NCBI GenBank assembly: GCA_021229015.1
Contig: CM037781.1
Location: 67,042,345 to 67,106,344 of the forward strand
DNA from: Solen grandis
Taxonomy: Eukaryota; Mollusca; Bivalvia; Adapedonta; Solenidae
DNA length: 64,000 bases
Reading direction: 5' to 3'
Shown here: one piece after another, positions 11,423 to 24,400 of the stretch
Layout of the letters: every line of letters begins with the position of its first letter
Numbering within the stretch: the first letter of the stretch is position 1
Translations under genes and position numbers: made by a program
Notes under the pieces: generated by a model
Databases searched by the model: none
Seen by the model: the letters and a program-made list of their open reading frames with translations, nothing else
What the model was told of the DNA's origin: nothing

Positions 11423-11566
11423 AAAAATACCGAACACTGACAATAAAATCAACCGGATGACCTCATGAATAATTCATGAGATTTTAGAAGGAGGCTTAGA
11501 GTGCTGTTTGTGTAGGGTTGAAAATGTCGGATCGAGAGAGTGGTGACGAGCTACAGCAAGCTCAGG
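11423..11566 (+). CDS. PURA: PUR gene first coding exon (5' UTR plus residues 1-14), opposite strand to the other exons
   Basis: ATG at 11524 opens MSDRESGDELQQAQ, which resembles the vertebrate Pur-alpha start (MADRDSGSE-type). The donor is at 11567 (AGG|GTGCGT), leaving phase 1. That is the phase needed by the 42-nt exon at 56219-56260, and also by the exon at 45765-45871. A strong polypyrimidine tract ending CTGCCTTCAG places a likely acceptor at 11421-11422, so 11423-11523 would be 5' UTR and a noncoding exon would lie upstream. The exon is on the plus strand, left of the N gap, while all other PUR exons are on the minus strand, right of it. Alternatives are the first exon of a PUR paralogue or of an unrelated gene. 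The N-terminal match plus correct phase argue against the latter. Confidence 0.8.
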
Positions 11567-14300
11567 GTGCGTATTCAATAAGTGTTTTCATATTTTTAGA
11601 GCTTTAGCAATAACTTTTGTTTGGCAGTGTGTTTTGGTCTTTTTTCCTCGCCTTATGCTGACATAGCATTTTCCCGCACTCGTGTCAGTCTGTATATCGG
11701 TCTATCACGAACACCACATTTCTGTCCCATCATGCCGATGATTTCAGCTCGAGTACGCTGTGTCACGATAAATTTTGTATGAGAGGATCATATTTACACT
11801 ATATACTGTTGAAAATTAAAGAAATATTACAGGATGATTGCGAATTTGTACTTTTTTCACTTCGCTAATATACGCAACCACTACCACGGGAAAACCAACA
11901 TGGCCGAGAATTTGACCCAATTACCTGCCAATTGATCTGTCCGAAACCGAGGAAAAAATGGTTAATTTTTCATACGTAAAGTTATTTTCTACCAAATTAT
12001 TAATTTCGCATTTTATGATTATGTTAATACAGTCAAAAGACGAGATATACATTGTAATCATTGCGTTTATGAAGGAAGTAAATTTCAGAGCAACTCGAGT
12101 TACTTCCCTTCCGTCAATTTACTTGGATGAATTTGTAGCAGGTGGTTTTCATGTTCAATCTACATTTTTTTTGGCCCCAAACAGTAACACCTAATTGCTG
12201 CTGCCATTAAGACATTCTTTAATTCACAAGCAGATATGAAACTTAAATTTAATGACATTATCTGTTTTAAAAGGTTATTTTATGGTGTTAGTATTGAAAA
12301 AGAGAAAACTAATGTTGGACAAAATTTTCTCTGACATTTCATTAATATTATAGTTAATTGTGCAAGTTTACCATGTCACTTGCCCAAGACTTTTAAACTT
12401 AAATATTCGCATCAATTCACTATCATAAGCTTAGTGTTATTGTTGTTTAATTTTAGAAACGGTATATCTTTTGATTTTTGTCACCATGTGTTGGGAATAT
12501 TTCTACAACTTTATTAAATTGGACCTTTCTGAAGCTTTGCTGAATATGAAGAAAATAAATAACTAATCTGGAGATTCTGTTTTTCTGATTCTAGATGCAT
12601 CTGTTTGTCAGAATTGAATGAAAAATGAACTGATCATGTTTAATAGTATCAAAAATTAGAAAAAGAATGAGCACCTATTCACGTTCAGTGTTTTTCACAA
12701 GCAGACGTCTGAGCTGGCAATTTCACTTAATGGTTTTGGATTGGTTACTCATGCAGAAGTTAATGGCTTAACGTGTGTATTTTGTCGAGGCTTTCATCAG
12801 TTACTCATAATTATGAGGACTGTTCCTGGTGGCTAATATAAATGATAGCCAGGAGGTTGTGGATTCAATCCTCAGCTCCACCATCGTGAAGTTGTTCAAA
12901 ATGTTACTGGTATATCAATGACATACTTTATGCTCTGACACTTAAGAGTAGTTCATGCACTAGTTTCGTGACTGCTTGACTTTAGGTACAACGATTTTTT
13001 TCTTTCTTTGAACAGGTCTTGTAAAAGGATCCGTTCCCAATTTTAAAAGGACTGTACCCAAAATAGAAAAAAAAAAAATTTTTCCTTTTTCTAAATGATA
13101 AAATCATGAAATATAAATTTCAGCAACTTAACATTGTTGCAAAGTTAAAAAGTATCTTAAATTAGTATCTCAGCATAGTAAATTAACCTGTTTAAGGCTT
13201 TTGAAAATGTACTACCACTTTCCCAGTCTCATGATTTGCAGTTCTTTTTTCCCCAATTAACTTATTTTCGCAATTCAAAAATTCCCAATTTGAAGGGTAC
13301 AGGACCCTTTCCCAATAGGCTGAAAAAAATCGAAGGTAAAGTCCCTGTAATGGTTGGGCTGTGTCTTGGACCACTTAACCTCTACCAAGATAACCAAGGT
13401 ACCCTAATGAAACATTAGGAAAACTTGGTTATCTCCGTGAAAAGCCATGAGGTCCGAAATGTAGCGGAACCATTACAGGGACTATACCTTAATATCAGGA
13501 TATTTTGGCTTTATGTTGTATGATGCGACAATTATTGCCACCTGCCTATGGCATAATAAAGCAGTGAGGCAGCTCTGTACCCGTCTCATGTTTATAGAAG
13601 TCCCCAAATGACTGAAATACTGTTAGTGGGATGTTAAGCTGATAAACAAATGTGTTAAAAAGCTTAGTTAGATACAATAATATTACTATACATTACCTTT
13701 TATGTACCATATAGCGTTCCATTCAGCAAGAATGAAAATTACTGACCATTTGTCAGGAATTAAACCGGTCAGCTAACTTTGAAAATAATTTCTCTCTATT
13801 TATCCTCCTATTTAAGATGAGATGAACACCATCAGCATCTATATTAAATACATACTCAGTGTTCCAAGATATCCCCATATTGGCAGACCTTTCAAAAAGT
13901 TTTTAGGGATTACAAGACATTTGGTCCTGTGATTTTACAAGATTCACAGGACCGAAATTAACTTTATAGGACTTAACTCAAACAAAAAGATTTCATTATC
14001 ATTTATTTTATTAAGTTGTTAACACTTTTTAACCCTATCGTTTAGTTAAATGAATTTTCAACACAGGTCAGTCATATGTGTATATAGTAAATATTGCTGC
14101 TAGAAACTCTACACGACATTCGGACAGACTGTGTTGAAATATTCACAGGACCGAAATAGAAATCAGTCAGGTCAGACAGGCACTTTACGGAATGTCTGTA
14201 TTGGTGTAGTTTACCCCTAACTGGTCTTCAGTACCCCTAATTTTAAGAGTTTCGATATAAATCTCTTACAGGATGGGTACAAAAATTAAAGCTTAAGCCC
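11567..14300 (+). other. PUR intron 1 up to the scaffold gap
   Basis: It follows the donor of the PUR first exon. It contains a decayed tRNA-like patch at 12815-12890 (B-box-like GGATTCAATCC), a 158-bp MITE at 13333-13490 and no coding exon. Confidence 0.5.
13333..13490. mobile_element. 158-bp MITE, copy 2
   Basis: Terminal inverted repeats AAGGTAAAGTCCCTGTAATG and (right end reversed) AAGGTATAGTCCCTGTAATG differ at one position. It is the second copy of the family at 1261-1418, located in PUR intron 1. Confidence 0.8.
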
Positions 14301-14400
14301 NNNNNNNNNNNNNNNNNNNNNNNNNNNNNNNNNNNNNNNNNNNNNNNNNNNNNNNNNNNNNNNNNNNNNNNNNNNNNNNNNNNNNNNNNNNNNNNNNNNN
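14301..14400. other. Scaffold gap, exactly 100 N
   Basis: A run of exactly 100 N is the conventional placeholder for a gap of unknown size. Order and orientation of the flanking contigs are therefore inferred by the assembler, not sequenced. Confidence 0.98.
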
Positions 14401-17400
14401 CCAAACTATATAGATGTCATTTACTGGTCATGACTAAACTCCCTATCAAATTTTAGGAATATAGGTTTAAGAGTTTTCAAGGTATTGTTATGAAAGAAGG
14501 GGGGCATAAGATATTTATTGTCAAGGATGAAAAAAAACAGTATGAGCATCACAATGAATGGACGCAAAAGAAGAAAAACACAGTTTCAAAATACAGAGTT
14601 TATTTATAATAAATCAACTTTTCTGTCTGAAACATTTCCAAATGTATCAATGTAAAAATATCATGTTACAGAGAAGAAAATTGTTGAGAATTAGAAACTG
14701 AAAAAATCATCTGATTTTTAATGTAAGATAAAAAAGAAGACAGAATCAAAAACAAAGTGCTTGTATGGTGCTTTCTTTAACAAAAGAGAATATCTATGAT
14801 CAAAATATTGCAACAAAAACAAGTACAAAGTAAAATACAATCTAAAACAAAAATCAACAGAAAAAAAAGTAAAATCCAGCACTATACAAGCATCTCGACT
14901 ACCAACTGGAACAGAGAGCACTTTAAGCATGTATGTCAATTTGTTTAACAATAGAAGAAAAAAAAGAAAGAAAAGAGCTTACTCTTTCACACTTTTAATA
15001 ATTTTTACCTGTGTTGTCAATGGAGACAAATAAACAGTAAAAACAAGATCAGCCTGCAATTTTCAGCCCTTTCTGCCAGGGTCTGCTTACAGCAAAATAC
15101 TGAATCATTTTGTCAGTATGGTGCAAGCTGATCTAGTTTTATACTGGTTGCATGAATCCTCTTCTGTAAGGACACAACAGATCAAAGCTCAATACTTGTG
15201 CATGAATTAGAAAGAGATAAAATTGTAATTTGAAAGGACATGTATAAAATCTTTTGAAGTCATCTTTAGCTGAAAATTTACGGGAAGCTCAATGCTTTTC
15301 ACATCCTACTATAGTATTCAAAATACCCAATCAAACAGCAGGTCTTAATTTAATTTCATGAAAAATTCAATACTTACTATTCTTATTTACAAAAATAATT
15401 AAGAAAACTACATACACTTAATTTTCTATGAATATTTGTGAATATAATAATGCAAAACTGTATCCAAACAGCTGTCCACTGTTTTTTGTGTGTGAGTGTT
15501 TCTCTATTGACTTTAAACAGTTGGGAAAGAAAAATACCTCCATTACAAAATATAACACGTGAACAGCTAATCCATGTCAACTCAATTACTCCATACCAAA
15601 CCACAAAACGCTGAACAATTTCATGGAATCAAAATACTGAAATAATATCAGGTTTAAAAACGAATCATGCTTTACAATAAGGGTATAGATGTACCTTATT
15701 TATATAAGAAACTTTCTGAAAACTGAATGACTTACACAGGAAAAGAACCGATCTCAAAGTATTTGTATATCAAGTTTACAAGTCAAAACGTGGCATCATC
15801 AACAAGATGACTATTTCTTCTAGCTACAATTTCAAACCTACTTAACTGGATTGAAAGTAAGTCTGGTTTCTTTATTTTCTCAAATTTACACTTGGGTGTT
15901 ATTAAGGTAAGGCGGGTCTTAAAAAACGTCCTTGTTCTCCGAAGATCAAAATCTGCCAAAAATCAGTGGAAAAGCCAGATAAAACAGGAGTTTTACAATT
16001 AATGCTTTACATCAGAGGTACTAACAAATACACCCTTATCTGACCTCAGATAATTTACTGGGCTGCAAATCATTTTCTTAAAAGAAGGAAAATAAATAAT
16101 GGTCTTAATGAAAGAATAGCCATAAACATCATTCTGACAAGTTTTTTTTCTTTTTTTTTTATCATTTACCATTCACCAATGTATATTGATACACATTTAC
16201 ATAGATAACATTGGTAAGCTAATTCACTGCATCCAGTTATATGTATGAAAATGGTTTGAAGTAATCTGATTAGAAAAACAAATTTTTCCCAACAGACCTG
16301 GATATGGCAATGGCTACATTAAAATCAAAGTCAAAACAATCTTGAACTTAAATAAATATTCAAGTAAATCTAATGCTTTAGCTGTAACGAGACCTTCAAA
16401 CAAATAAACACCTACAATTACTATTATTGGAAGAGGAAAATCTTGATTAATACCCTTATAGTTATATAACCTTCCTTTAATTTCATGAAAAATTCCTTCA
16501 GTAAAATTTTTATCAAGCCTTTTTATTTCACTGTATAGTCTTGACTGATATAACAAATGCATTAAGTGTAGACACACAGAATATATTCTTTTAAACTAGT
16601 GTATTTGACTTACCCGGTATTTTTATTTCATTAATTCAACTTAATTTTTGCCAAGAGAAAAACCAAGGTAATAATTGATAGAATCCCACATAAGCTGGTC
16701 TCACCAATCTGTTTATGAGCATTAGACTGAAAGTTATTTACAGAAAGAACAGGTTCTACATAGTTTGATCATAGTGTTGTTTATAACAGAGCTAGGGGTT
16801 TACAAGTCTGATAATGTGGGAATTAACAGCTGGGTGTGGAAGTCAGGATTTCTTGAGGGTCCATGTTAGAGCCTTGTACCATGTCATCAACAAGAAAGAA
16901 TTTAACAAATAACAACATCTTTAACAAACACATGAATACACAGGTTTTAAAAAGATCAACAACGGCTGAACGATTGAGAGTCACAGTGTGCATGATCCAA
17001 CAACTGAGCTAGAGAGAAGGAGAAACAGAGAGGGAGAGAAGGCAACAGTAATGTGAAGATGAATAGACTACTAGATGTTCCCATAGGACTGATTAGCAAT
17101 GCCCAGTACTGCTTTGGTCACTAGCACTGTCACTCCCGAGGCGTGTTGCTCACACAAATAGTTTCAATGTGTTTTGTAGTCTGGTTCCCGGTCGTCGTCA
17201 AGAATACAGATAATGTAGTGTAAGGGGAAGGTACCCGAGCCGAGAACCAGACAATGAAACTTACTGGAACACATTGTGTGAACAACTCGCCCAAGTGTTC
17301 TTAAGACAGACAATATCTATATTACTAATTAAAGTTCTTAAAAATAATATAGAATCAGTTATTTCCTTTCGAGCATTTAAAAAAAAAATTGCTGTCAGGT

Positions 17401-20400
17401 TTACCAGAAAATTGTGGCTAACAGTATCCATGCAGAAAAGGTATTTCATTAGTTATTCTTGCACAGACGCCTGTAATTTGGTGGTCCTTAACTCAACACT
17501 GGGAGCAATAAATTAGGCTGTTAGTTGTGTAATCAAATCGAGAAGCCTCACTGCATCACAACTTAAGATAATATTAACCCGTTTCATGTACATGTCTGAC
17601 AAGGATACACCATCAACTTAGTCTTTGTTACTGTCATATCAAACATTGCCACGCCTGTTGCCCACCCAAGAAATATCCGACTGGTTGGCTTTCCAGCCGC
17701 AAGAACTAGACAGTCCTAACCAGCAACACATTCCTTGCTGTATACCAATTTGATTGATTCTGAAGCCTTGCTTTCAACAAAGTTACATGTGATTACGTTA
17801 CTTCCGCTAGACAGAAAAGTTCCTCTCTATACACCGATATTAACTGCTTCAGAGGCTTTGAAAAGGGTCAATCGGGAGTTAGATATCCATAGGTCAAAGT
17901 TCAAGGTGAATGCAGGATACAATATGGTTTCGTCCCTTCTTTTATAGGAAGTATTTTGCTTCCATTCTGATGACATTCAGATACAAAAGTCTTAATTCAA
18001 TCTTCTTTTATCAAGGTTATTTTTCTTGCCATGCTAGAAAAAAAAAACTCTTTGTATTATAATTAGAGATATATATGTAATACTTTAATGTTTATTATAA
18101 GTTCAGACTTTTGTTATCATAATAAACAAAGGTTATGATGGGGAATGAAAAATGTAGTAAAAAATAACTGATATTTAAAAAAAAAAAAAATTAAAAAAAA
18201 ATCACACAGTGTCATAGGAAGAATGCAATATCAAAAAGTTCAACATCCTATCTAGTGAAATGCAATGAAAACAATTTTTGCATTATTAGAAAAATGATGT
18301 ACCGCTATGATGTTGATGTAGAAGCCTGAGACGATGATGCGGAGATATTTGTACAGTTTTATGAGTGAATTGTGATCACATTTCAGTCTGGAGCACGTCT
18401 TTAAAACATCAGTGTCATTCCAATAAAAACTGCAATCTCCAAATACCAATATTTTCCGGTAGATATTCTGTCAGCAGCTTCCAGAACTGACATATTTAGG
18501 TTTTTTATATTCCTAGAATCTTAAGTCTCACACAAATTTATTCCCAACGTAAAACATAACCTTTATGTAAATACTGAGAAGAAATAATAAAATGTACATC
18601 ATTAAACTATACAAACACAAGTTTAAAACCAAATCCCTACAAATGAAATGCATCATTATGTTTGAATTTATCTCTATTAAAAAAGTAAAACTGAATTATT
18701 ATGCATGTCTTCTTTTAAGCTGATATAATCTTCTCCTTTTGGAAAAATGTAACGTTTCAAATAAACCTGTTTTTCTTGAGCAGTTTACTCTACTGTTAAT
18801 TATAATTATGCCTCATACTTAATTGATTGTAACAATGTAATAAGACCAAAGTAAAGGAATAGAAATAATCCAAACATTGTGTTAGAAATTTATATATTCC
18901 TAAAAGCTAAACAAATAAGATTCTCAAATATTACTAATTTATTATAAAGGCCAATCCTAAATTTTAAGTATCTCCACCAGTAGTTTTCCTTTAACCAGTA
19001 TAAAACCCTTGTTAAGTAAACCCCTACATTCAGTGACTTTTTTTAAAATTTGCTTAACATAAGACTGTTCATTTTTTTTCCGAAACCAGACAAGCGTCCG
19101 CTGATGATCTAGAGACATGTGACCCGGATTTGTCGAGGTGTGAAGATGATACGCGGCATGATATTGATTGCATGGCTCGACGGAGTGCGGAGATCACTGG
19201 CAGCCGGTCTGCAGTGGAGAAATAGATCTACCTAGACAACATCACACCACCTGCTGGAGAGAGGGATTTTGTACAGGACACTTACTGATGGATATGACTA
19301 GAAAAAGAATGACCCAAACCCTCATCCAGACCCCGCTATCTGTTATCTTTCGGTCTCCTCTTTACCAACTTCCCTTATCTTCTCATGCGTATGTTTTATG
19401 ACTGTATGTGTCTATCTGTAATGCATTTTTAACTTATCAAATCTTTACACAGTTGTCTTCCCCTTAATATTTCAACATATTCTGACCTTAACAATGATAA
19501 ATAAACGAAACCGAAAAACAGCCCTCTCTTTGTATTTTCAACTACTTCATTAAAGAAAAGAAACCAAATCATACCCACAAATTCGTTATCCTAGTTGCTA
19601 TAGAAACAAGGGCTTATGTTTATTCCACTTAAAAAAGGATCCATGATCTAATGAAGTATTCATGCCATAAAACACTAACTACTTAGTTACATCTCAGTAG
19701 ACATGTCATTGTTACTGACAAGTGAATCATAAACGATAATAAACAAAAGCCCCTGTTCCGACTGCATGTGACCTTCTTGACCCACAAATTACCCCTTGTA
19801 ACCATGGCAACTGTCAGGAAGCTGCATGCTTCTGTACTATTCAGTAGCTACCCAAAGTCTCTAGCAACAGTCTTGTCCTCCAAGCCTACAGCATATTAAT
19901 AATAAAAAATTCTACAGCTGTATGAAGTTTAAAATAATCACTCAAACACGTGCCGTGCGGCCGTCACACAACGACATCACTATACCAAAACATTCGCCCC
20001 AGACAAAAAACGTCTACAATGTTCAACCTATTGTTCAATATTTCTCCTACAAGGTATCAACCAAGTACCTATTCCACATCACTCTTGTTGACAGAAATTA
20101 CCGTCAATTCTAAAACCTTTCGCTGATTTCCTTACCCCCTTTCTTAAACATGAAAACCTCTCAATCGTTTATCTTCCCATGACCAGTTTTTTCATTTCCT
20201 GCATTGCTTCAGCTCTTAAGAGGCAAGTTTAAGCATAACATGAAAATATTGGGCTTTTTTTTTAATGTCTCTCTTTCTTTTTTTATAACAGAATAAAACA
20301 AATAATGATCAATAAATATCAACAATAACATGCATTTTTAACATGCTTGTAAACCCTTTTATAACATCATCATGATACCCCGTCAACAACTCAAGGACCA

Positions 20401-21354
20401 AAATGTAAGCGATTCACCACTACCGTTTTACTTCCTAACCCTTGACAGACATTGGTCCTTGATTTGCTAAGCATTACTTCAATTGAACAATCAGAATGAG
20501 AAACTATAATAAAAGTGATTTCTTTCAAACCTGTGCCATTGATAAAAGCTTATTTTTTTTCTTCCTTTTACGAGTCCGTCCTACATTTGTACAAGTTTTA
20601 CATGACAAGACTACTACGCTACTCCTCAATCACCCACATTAAACCCATTCCGTATCCAGTGGCTGGTAGTCTGTGTCTACTGTCGAATCCAAACCTTCAG
20701 GAAATGTGCTTGATGAACTATTAAGACTCCAATGGTAAAGACCTGATGACAGATGACTTAGATGAATGATATGGACCGATATATTATGAAGAGTGTTATT
20801 TTTCTCTTTTTTTCTCAAGTTTTTTTTTTTTGCTGTTTTTTTTTCTTTTTCTATCATTACCCATTCTGCCTCTTCCAAAAAAGAAATCCATTCTGTAGCT
20901 TTAGCGTGACATTTTGTTTTGAATAATTATGCTCCTGTTACTCCTGCTTCGGCAAAACCCTTATCCTGGAAAAAATAACATTGTCACTTCACATATCACA
21001 TTCTGGCTATAATAACTCAATAAATCTGTAAGAGTTATCCCCCTTGTTCAGCTGCACCTGGTCACAGAGTTCTCTTCCCTTGAGACGGAAATACACAATC
21101 AAAAACACTTCAATTTTTTTTTGCTTCATTTACAAAGCCATATTCTGATCCCACTGAATTTTTTTCATTATAAATTCCTTTTCTAAGCTTAGCCATGGTC
21201 CTTGTGACTAAACGTGCCAACTACTAGAACACATTTTGCAATCAGTGCGATCCATTTACAATAATAATGAAACAAAATCAATGACACGAGCCCCCTTCTC
21301 GATGGCTGATTCCGTCACTAAGCACATTCCCCCACAGTGGACAGATGAGGCAGT
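14401..21354 (-). other. Sequence after the PUR stop codon; possible long 3' UTR
   Basis: Nearly 7 kb after the stop codon, up to the N gap, has no exon I can support. It contains several minus-strand AATAAA hexamers (for example near 19618, 18085, 16621 and 14599), poly(A/T) runs and patches of higher GC (17100-17250, 19080-19300). Vertebrate PUR genes have very long 3' UTRs, so part of this may be transcribed, but nothing here fixes the cleavage site. A short palindromic repeat with AGATCAGCCTGCA / TGCAAGCTGATCT arms lies at 15041-15140. Confidence 0.35.
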
Positions 21355-21462
21355 CTACTGGCCTCCCTCGCCACCCTTGTCCGTGAACTCCGACAGCATG
21401 TCGCGAAACCTTCCCCAGGACCTCTCTGGAATGGTGATCGATGTTCTGTAGTTTGATCGTAC
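21355..21462 (-). CDS. PURA: PUR gene exon 8, second half of PUR repeat III and stop
   Basis: It encodes residues 215-249: [19 protein letters not shown], then [16 protein letters not shown] and TAG (21355-21357). It matches the VKPTYRNSITVPYKVWAKF-type segment of Pur proteins. It is phase 0 in, with acceptor ATTGCAG. The protein ends soon after the helix, without the long Gln/Glu tail of vertebrate PURA. Confidence 0.95.
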   Translation of the reverse strand, partial: VRSNYRTSITIPERSWGRFRDMLSEFTDKGGEGGQ

Positions 21463-24400
21463 CTGCAATAAAGACAGTGCAGATAAGCATACTTCACATC
21501 AGTGTAAAAACTAATTTAGCTCAGTATCCCACACTCACATGAATTAAACAGCTACTGTTTGGCTACTTAAAGTAATTACAGTCGAATCCCAATTACTCCA
21601 CAACCCATTATTCAAAAACCATACGTTATTCGAAGCACTTCTGTGGTTCCGATCCTGCTTCTTCTTGTTTTTATATAAAAACAGGTAACCGGTATGTTGC
21701 TTGGACCGAAAAACTGTCGCATTTAAAAAAAAAAAAAAATATCAACAACCTTATATATAATCAGAAGGTTGGTAACTTTTTCCAATAACTTCTTTGGATT
21801 TTCACACCTCTTATCCGAAGTTGCCCACAAAACATTAATTACTGACGCCATTTTGAAGACAGTGGAAGGGGCGAAAGTCTATTCATTACCAGAATGTGCC
21901 TCTTGCAGTTTGTGTTTAAATGTTGGTCCATTGCATTCTTTAAGGTAGATACTTAGTGGTTTTATTCCTAGGAATGTGATAGGTGTTTATGATTAAAGAA
22001 AGACCAATCTTAATTGGCATGAAACAGGTAAATGATCAGTGAGACTATGGTTACATCTAATATTTGTGATTTAGTCTGATTTAGTCTATTCCTTTTTTTG
22101 ACATGAAAGGGCGCCGTGGTCCAGTGGCAACGTATCTGAAGGTTGTGGGTTCGAACCCCGTTAAGGAAAGAATTAAATGATTAACAAAAGTGGAACCAAG
22201 GAACCTCAGAGGGATTAGTATGTGTTGTAAGAACTTGTTTCTCAATCAACGTAAAATAAATAAGTTTAAACTAAACTAGACATAAATGTCATGAATGTAT
22301 GTGTTGTTAATTGATATGAACACTGCTTATGTTGTTCATTTATGCATAACAAATAAAGAAATTAAATACATATTGAACTGTCGTATTCATTTAGGATTGT
22401 ATGTCATAATAACATTTAAATGATATGTTTTAAATGCAATGCATCAAAATGTGGGCGAATTGTGTTTTTACAGCTCAATGATTGTCTTGATTTGGCTTAT
22501 CCAAAACCATGCCTTATTCAAAATAAAACGCTGGTCCTCGGCATTTCGAATAACAGGGACTCGACTGTATTTTAAGTAGAAATTTTAATGATTAACTTCT
22601 GTAACTTAAGTATGTGAAAAAATAATAATAGAAGATGGGTAATAACTACAACAGCAAATAATTTAAAATTTTTACAAACATTTAAAGGATTAAACATACA
22701 AGTACCAAATGTTATCAAAGCTATAAATTTGCTGGAGGTATATTGTACATAATCATGGGATATATAGAAATGATCCATGGTTCATACAGGATTTTCTTCA
22801 AAATTTAAAAACTTATGAAGGCTAAAAGTGTTTTTTTCAAGGCGTCTTTTGGAACATTTTTTCTTTTTTTCCATGGCCATTGTCTATCTGAGCACTGAAA
22901 AATTGTCTCAAAATGTTGTAAACAAACTAGAAAATTACCATTTACACAATGTCTGACGACGTTTTATGCAACACTTATTTGCAATTTCAGTTTGTTCCAT
23001 GATTTATTAAAAATATAATATTTTTTTTTTAAAATGCATTTAATTAAATTCAAGGTTTTTATAAAATTCAAGGACTTATAAATTCCTTTTTCAACACTAA
23101 ATTCAAGTATTTCACTTAATTCAAGTATAAGGTTAAAGTCATTTTCAAGGACTTTTCAAGGCCTGTATGAACCATGAATCTTAAGCAGTTTTATTTGATC
23201 AATCTGCCAAACAAAATCCCCCACCTACAGGGTTTAGATTTCTTAATTGAACATTTCATTTTGTGTAAAGAAAAGTTATTAAAAACAAGAGCATTTGAGG
23301 CAACATGACCCCAAAAAGTCAGCCATCATTTAATTTACAAGAATTTAACTTCAAGGGCTAATTACTCTGTATTGGCTTGCCTGACTGACTGCTGGGTAAT
23401 TATATCTGAGAGTTCATTTAGAACCCTTCAGAACTGTGGCAGAAGTTGCACGCATAAAATTTTGATATTGGACAGACAGAAAATCTGTCATAACATAATA
23501 ACAAGAACCTTTTGGGCGTAAAAAGTTTGGTTCATTAGCTTGGATTTAACATTCCATCGACATTATTTACGTCATATGGAGACTCTGTCTACATGAGACA
23601 GATATAGTGCTGCAATACTGCATATCTCTCTGTAGACACTGCAGTGACATGATACCACACCCAGTCATATTATCCTGACACTACTCTTATATGATTAACA
23701 CTAAGCAAGGCAGATATACCATACTGTTTCATGGTTCATAAAAAGTTTTAGAAGCAAAATTTAAGGTTTTTTCAAGTTTTTTTTACGACCTTAACCCTTT
23801 CCCTCATGTAGACTCATTCTGATGCATCTACCCATTCCCTCATGTAGACTCATTTTGATGCACATACCTGTCGCCTCATGCAGACGTATTTTGACTTAAT
23901 TACCCCTTCCCTCATAGAGACGCGTATGGACGCAGTTGATTTTTAAGTGCATAAATTTCAGTATAATCTATTAACCATGTTTTTTGAAAACTTTAATCAT
24001 ATTGCAAACTATATGGATGAAAGAAAGATAGTGTTTATTCTTAAAATAAGCAAGAAAATTGCAATAATTTAACCATACTATCGTCTTCGTAGGTCGCAAG
24101 TTAGGAGAATTCCAATAACAGAGGAAGATCGATTATGATTTGAATTATGCACGTATAATAACTTTTTCTTTTAAATAAATATGTTTAGTTTGAGTTAAAA
24201 ATAATTTCAATTAAATAAATAAGGTTTACAATGAAAAAAGGGCTAATTAAAAGAAGAGTTTCTCTATTTGGGGAGATCGACATAAAATTTACGTTCTGTT
24301 GTTTACAGCGTCTCTTGAGTGGAAAATTTACAATTTAAATCTATTCTGTTCGTGCTATTTTTAAAACAATTACTAATGTCTATAAAAAGATCATAAGTCA

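Noticed and set aside
11422..11440. Possible minus-strand 5' exon of the unrecognised gene with donor GAAA|GTAAGA near 11406
   Set aside because: No start codon or phase 1 coding exon can be built from it, and the same bases make a better plus-strand acceptor for the PUR gene.
12815..12890. Possible tRNA gene
   Set aside because: Only a B-box-like GGATTCAATCC and partial pairing are present; it cannot fold as a full cloverleaf, so it is a decayed SINE head at best.
19168..19401. 77-codon plus-strand frame in a GC-richer patch
   Set aside because: The frame has no domain. The patch is more likely part of the PUR 3' region or a decayed repeat ending near an AATAAA at 19500.
20639..20878. 79-codon minus-strand frame rich in Lys
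   Set aside because: It comes from A/T-rich runs downstream of the PUR stop codon and has no splice signals or known motif.
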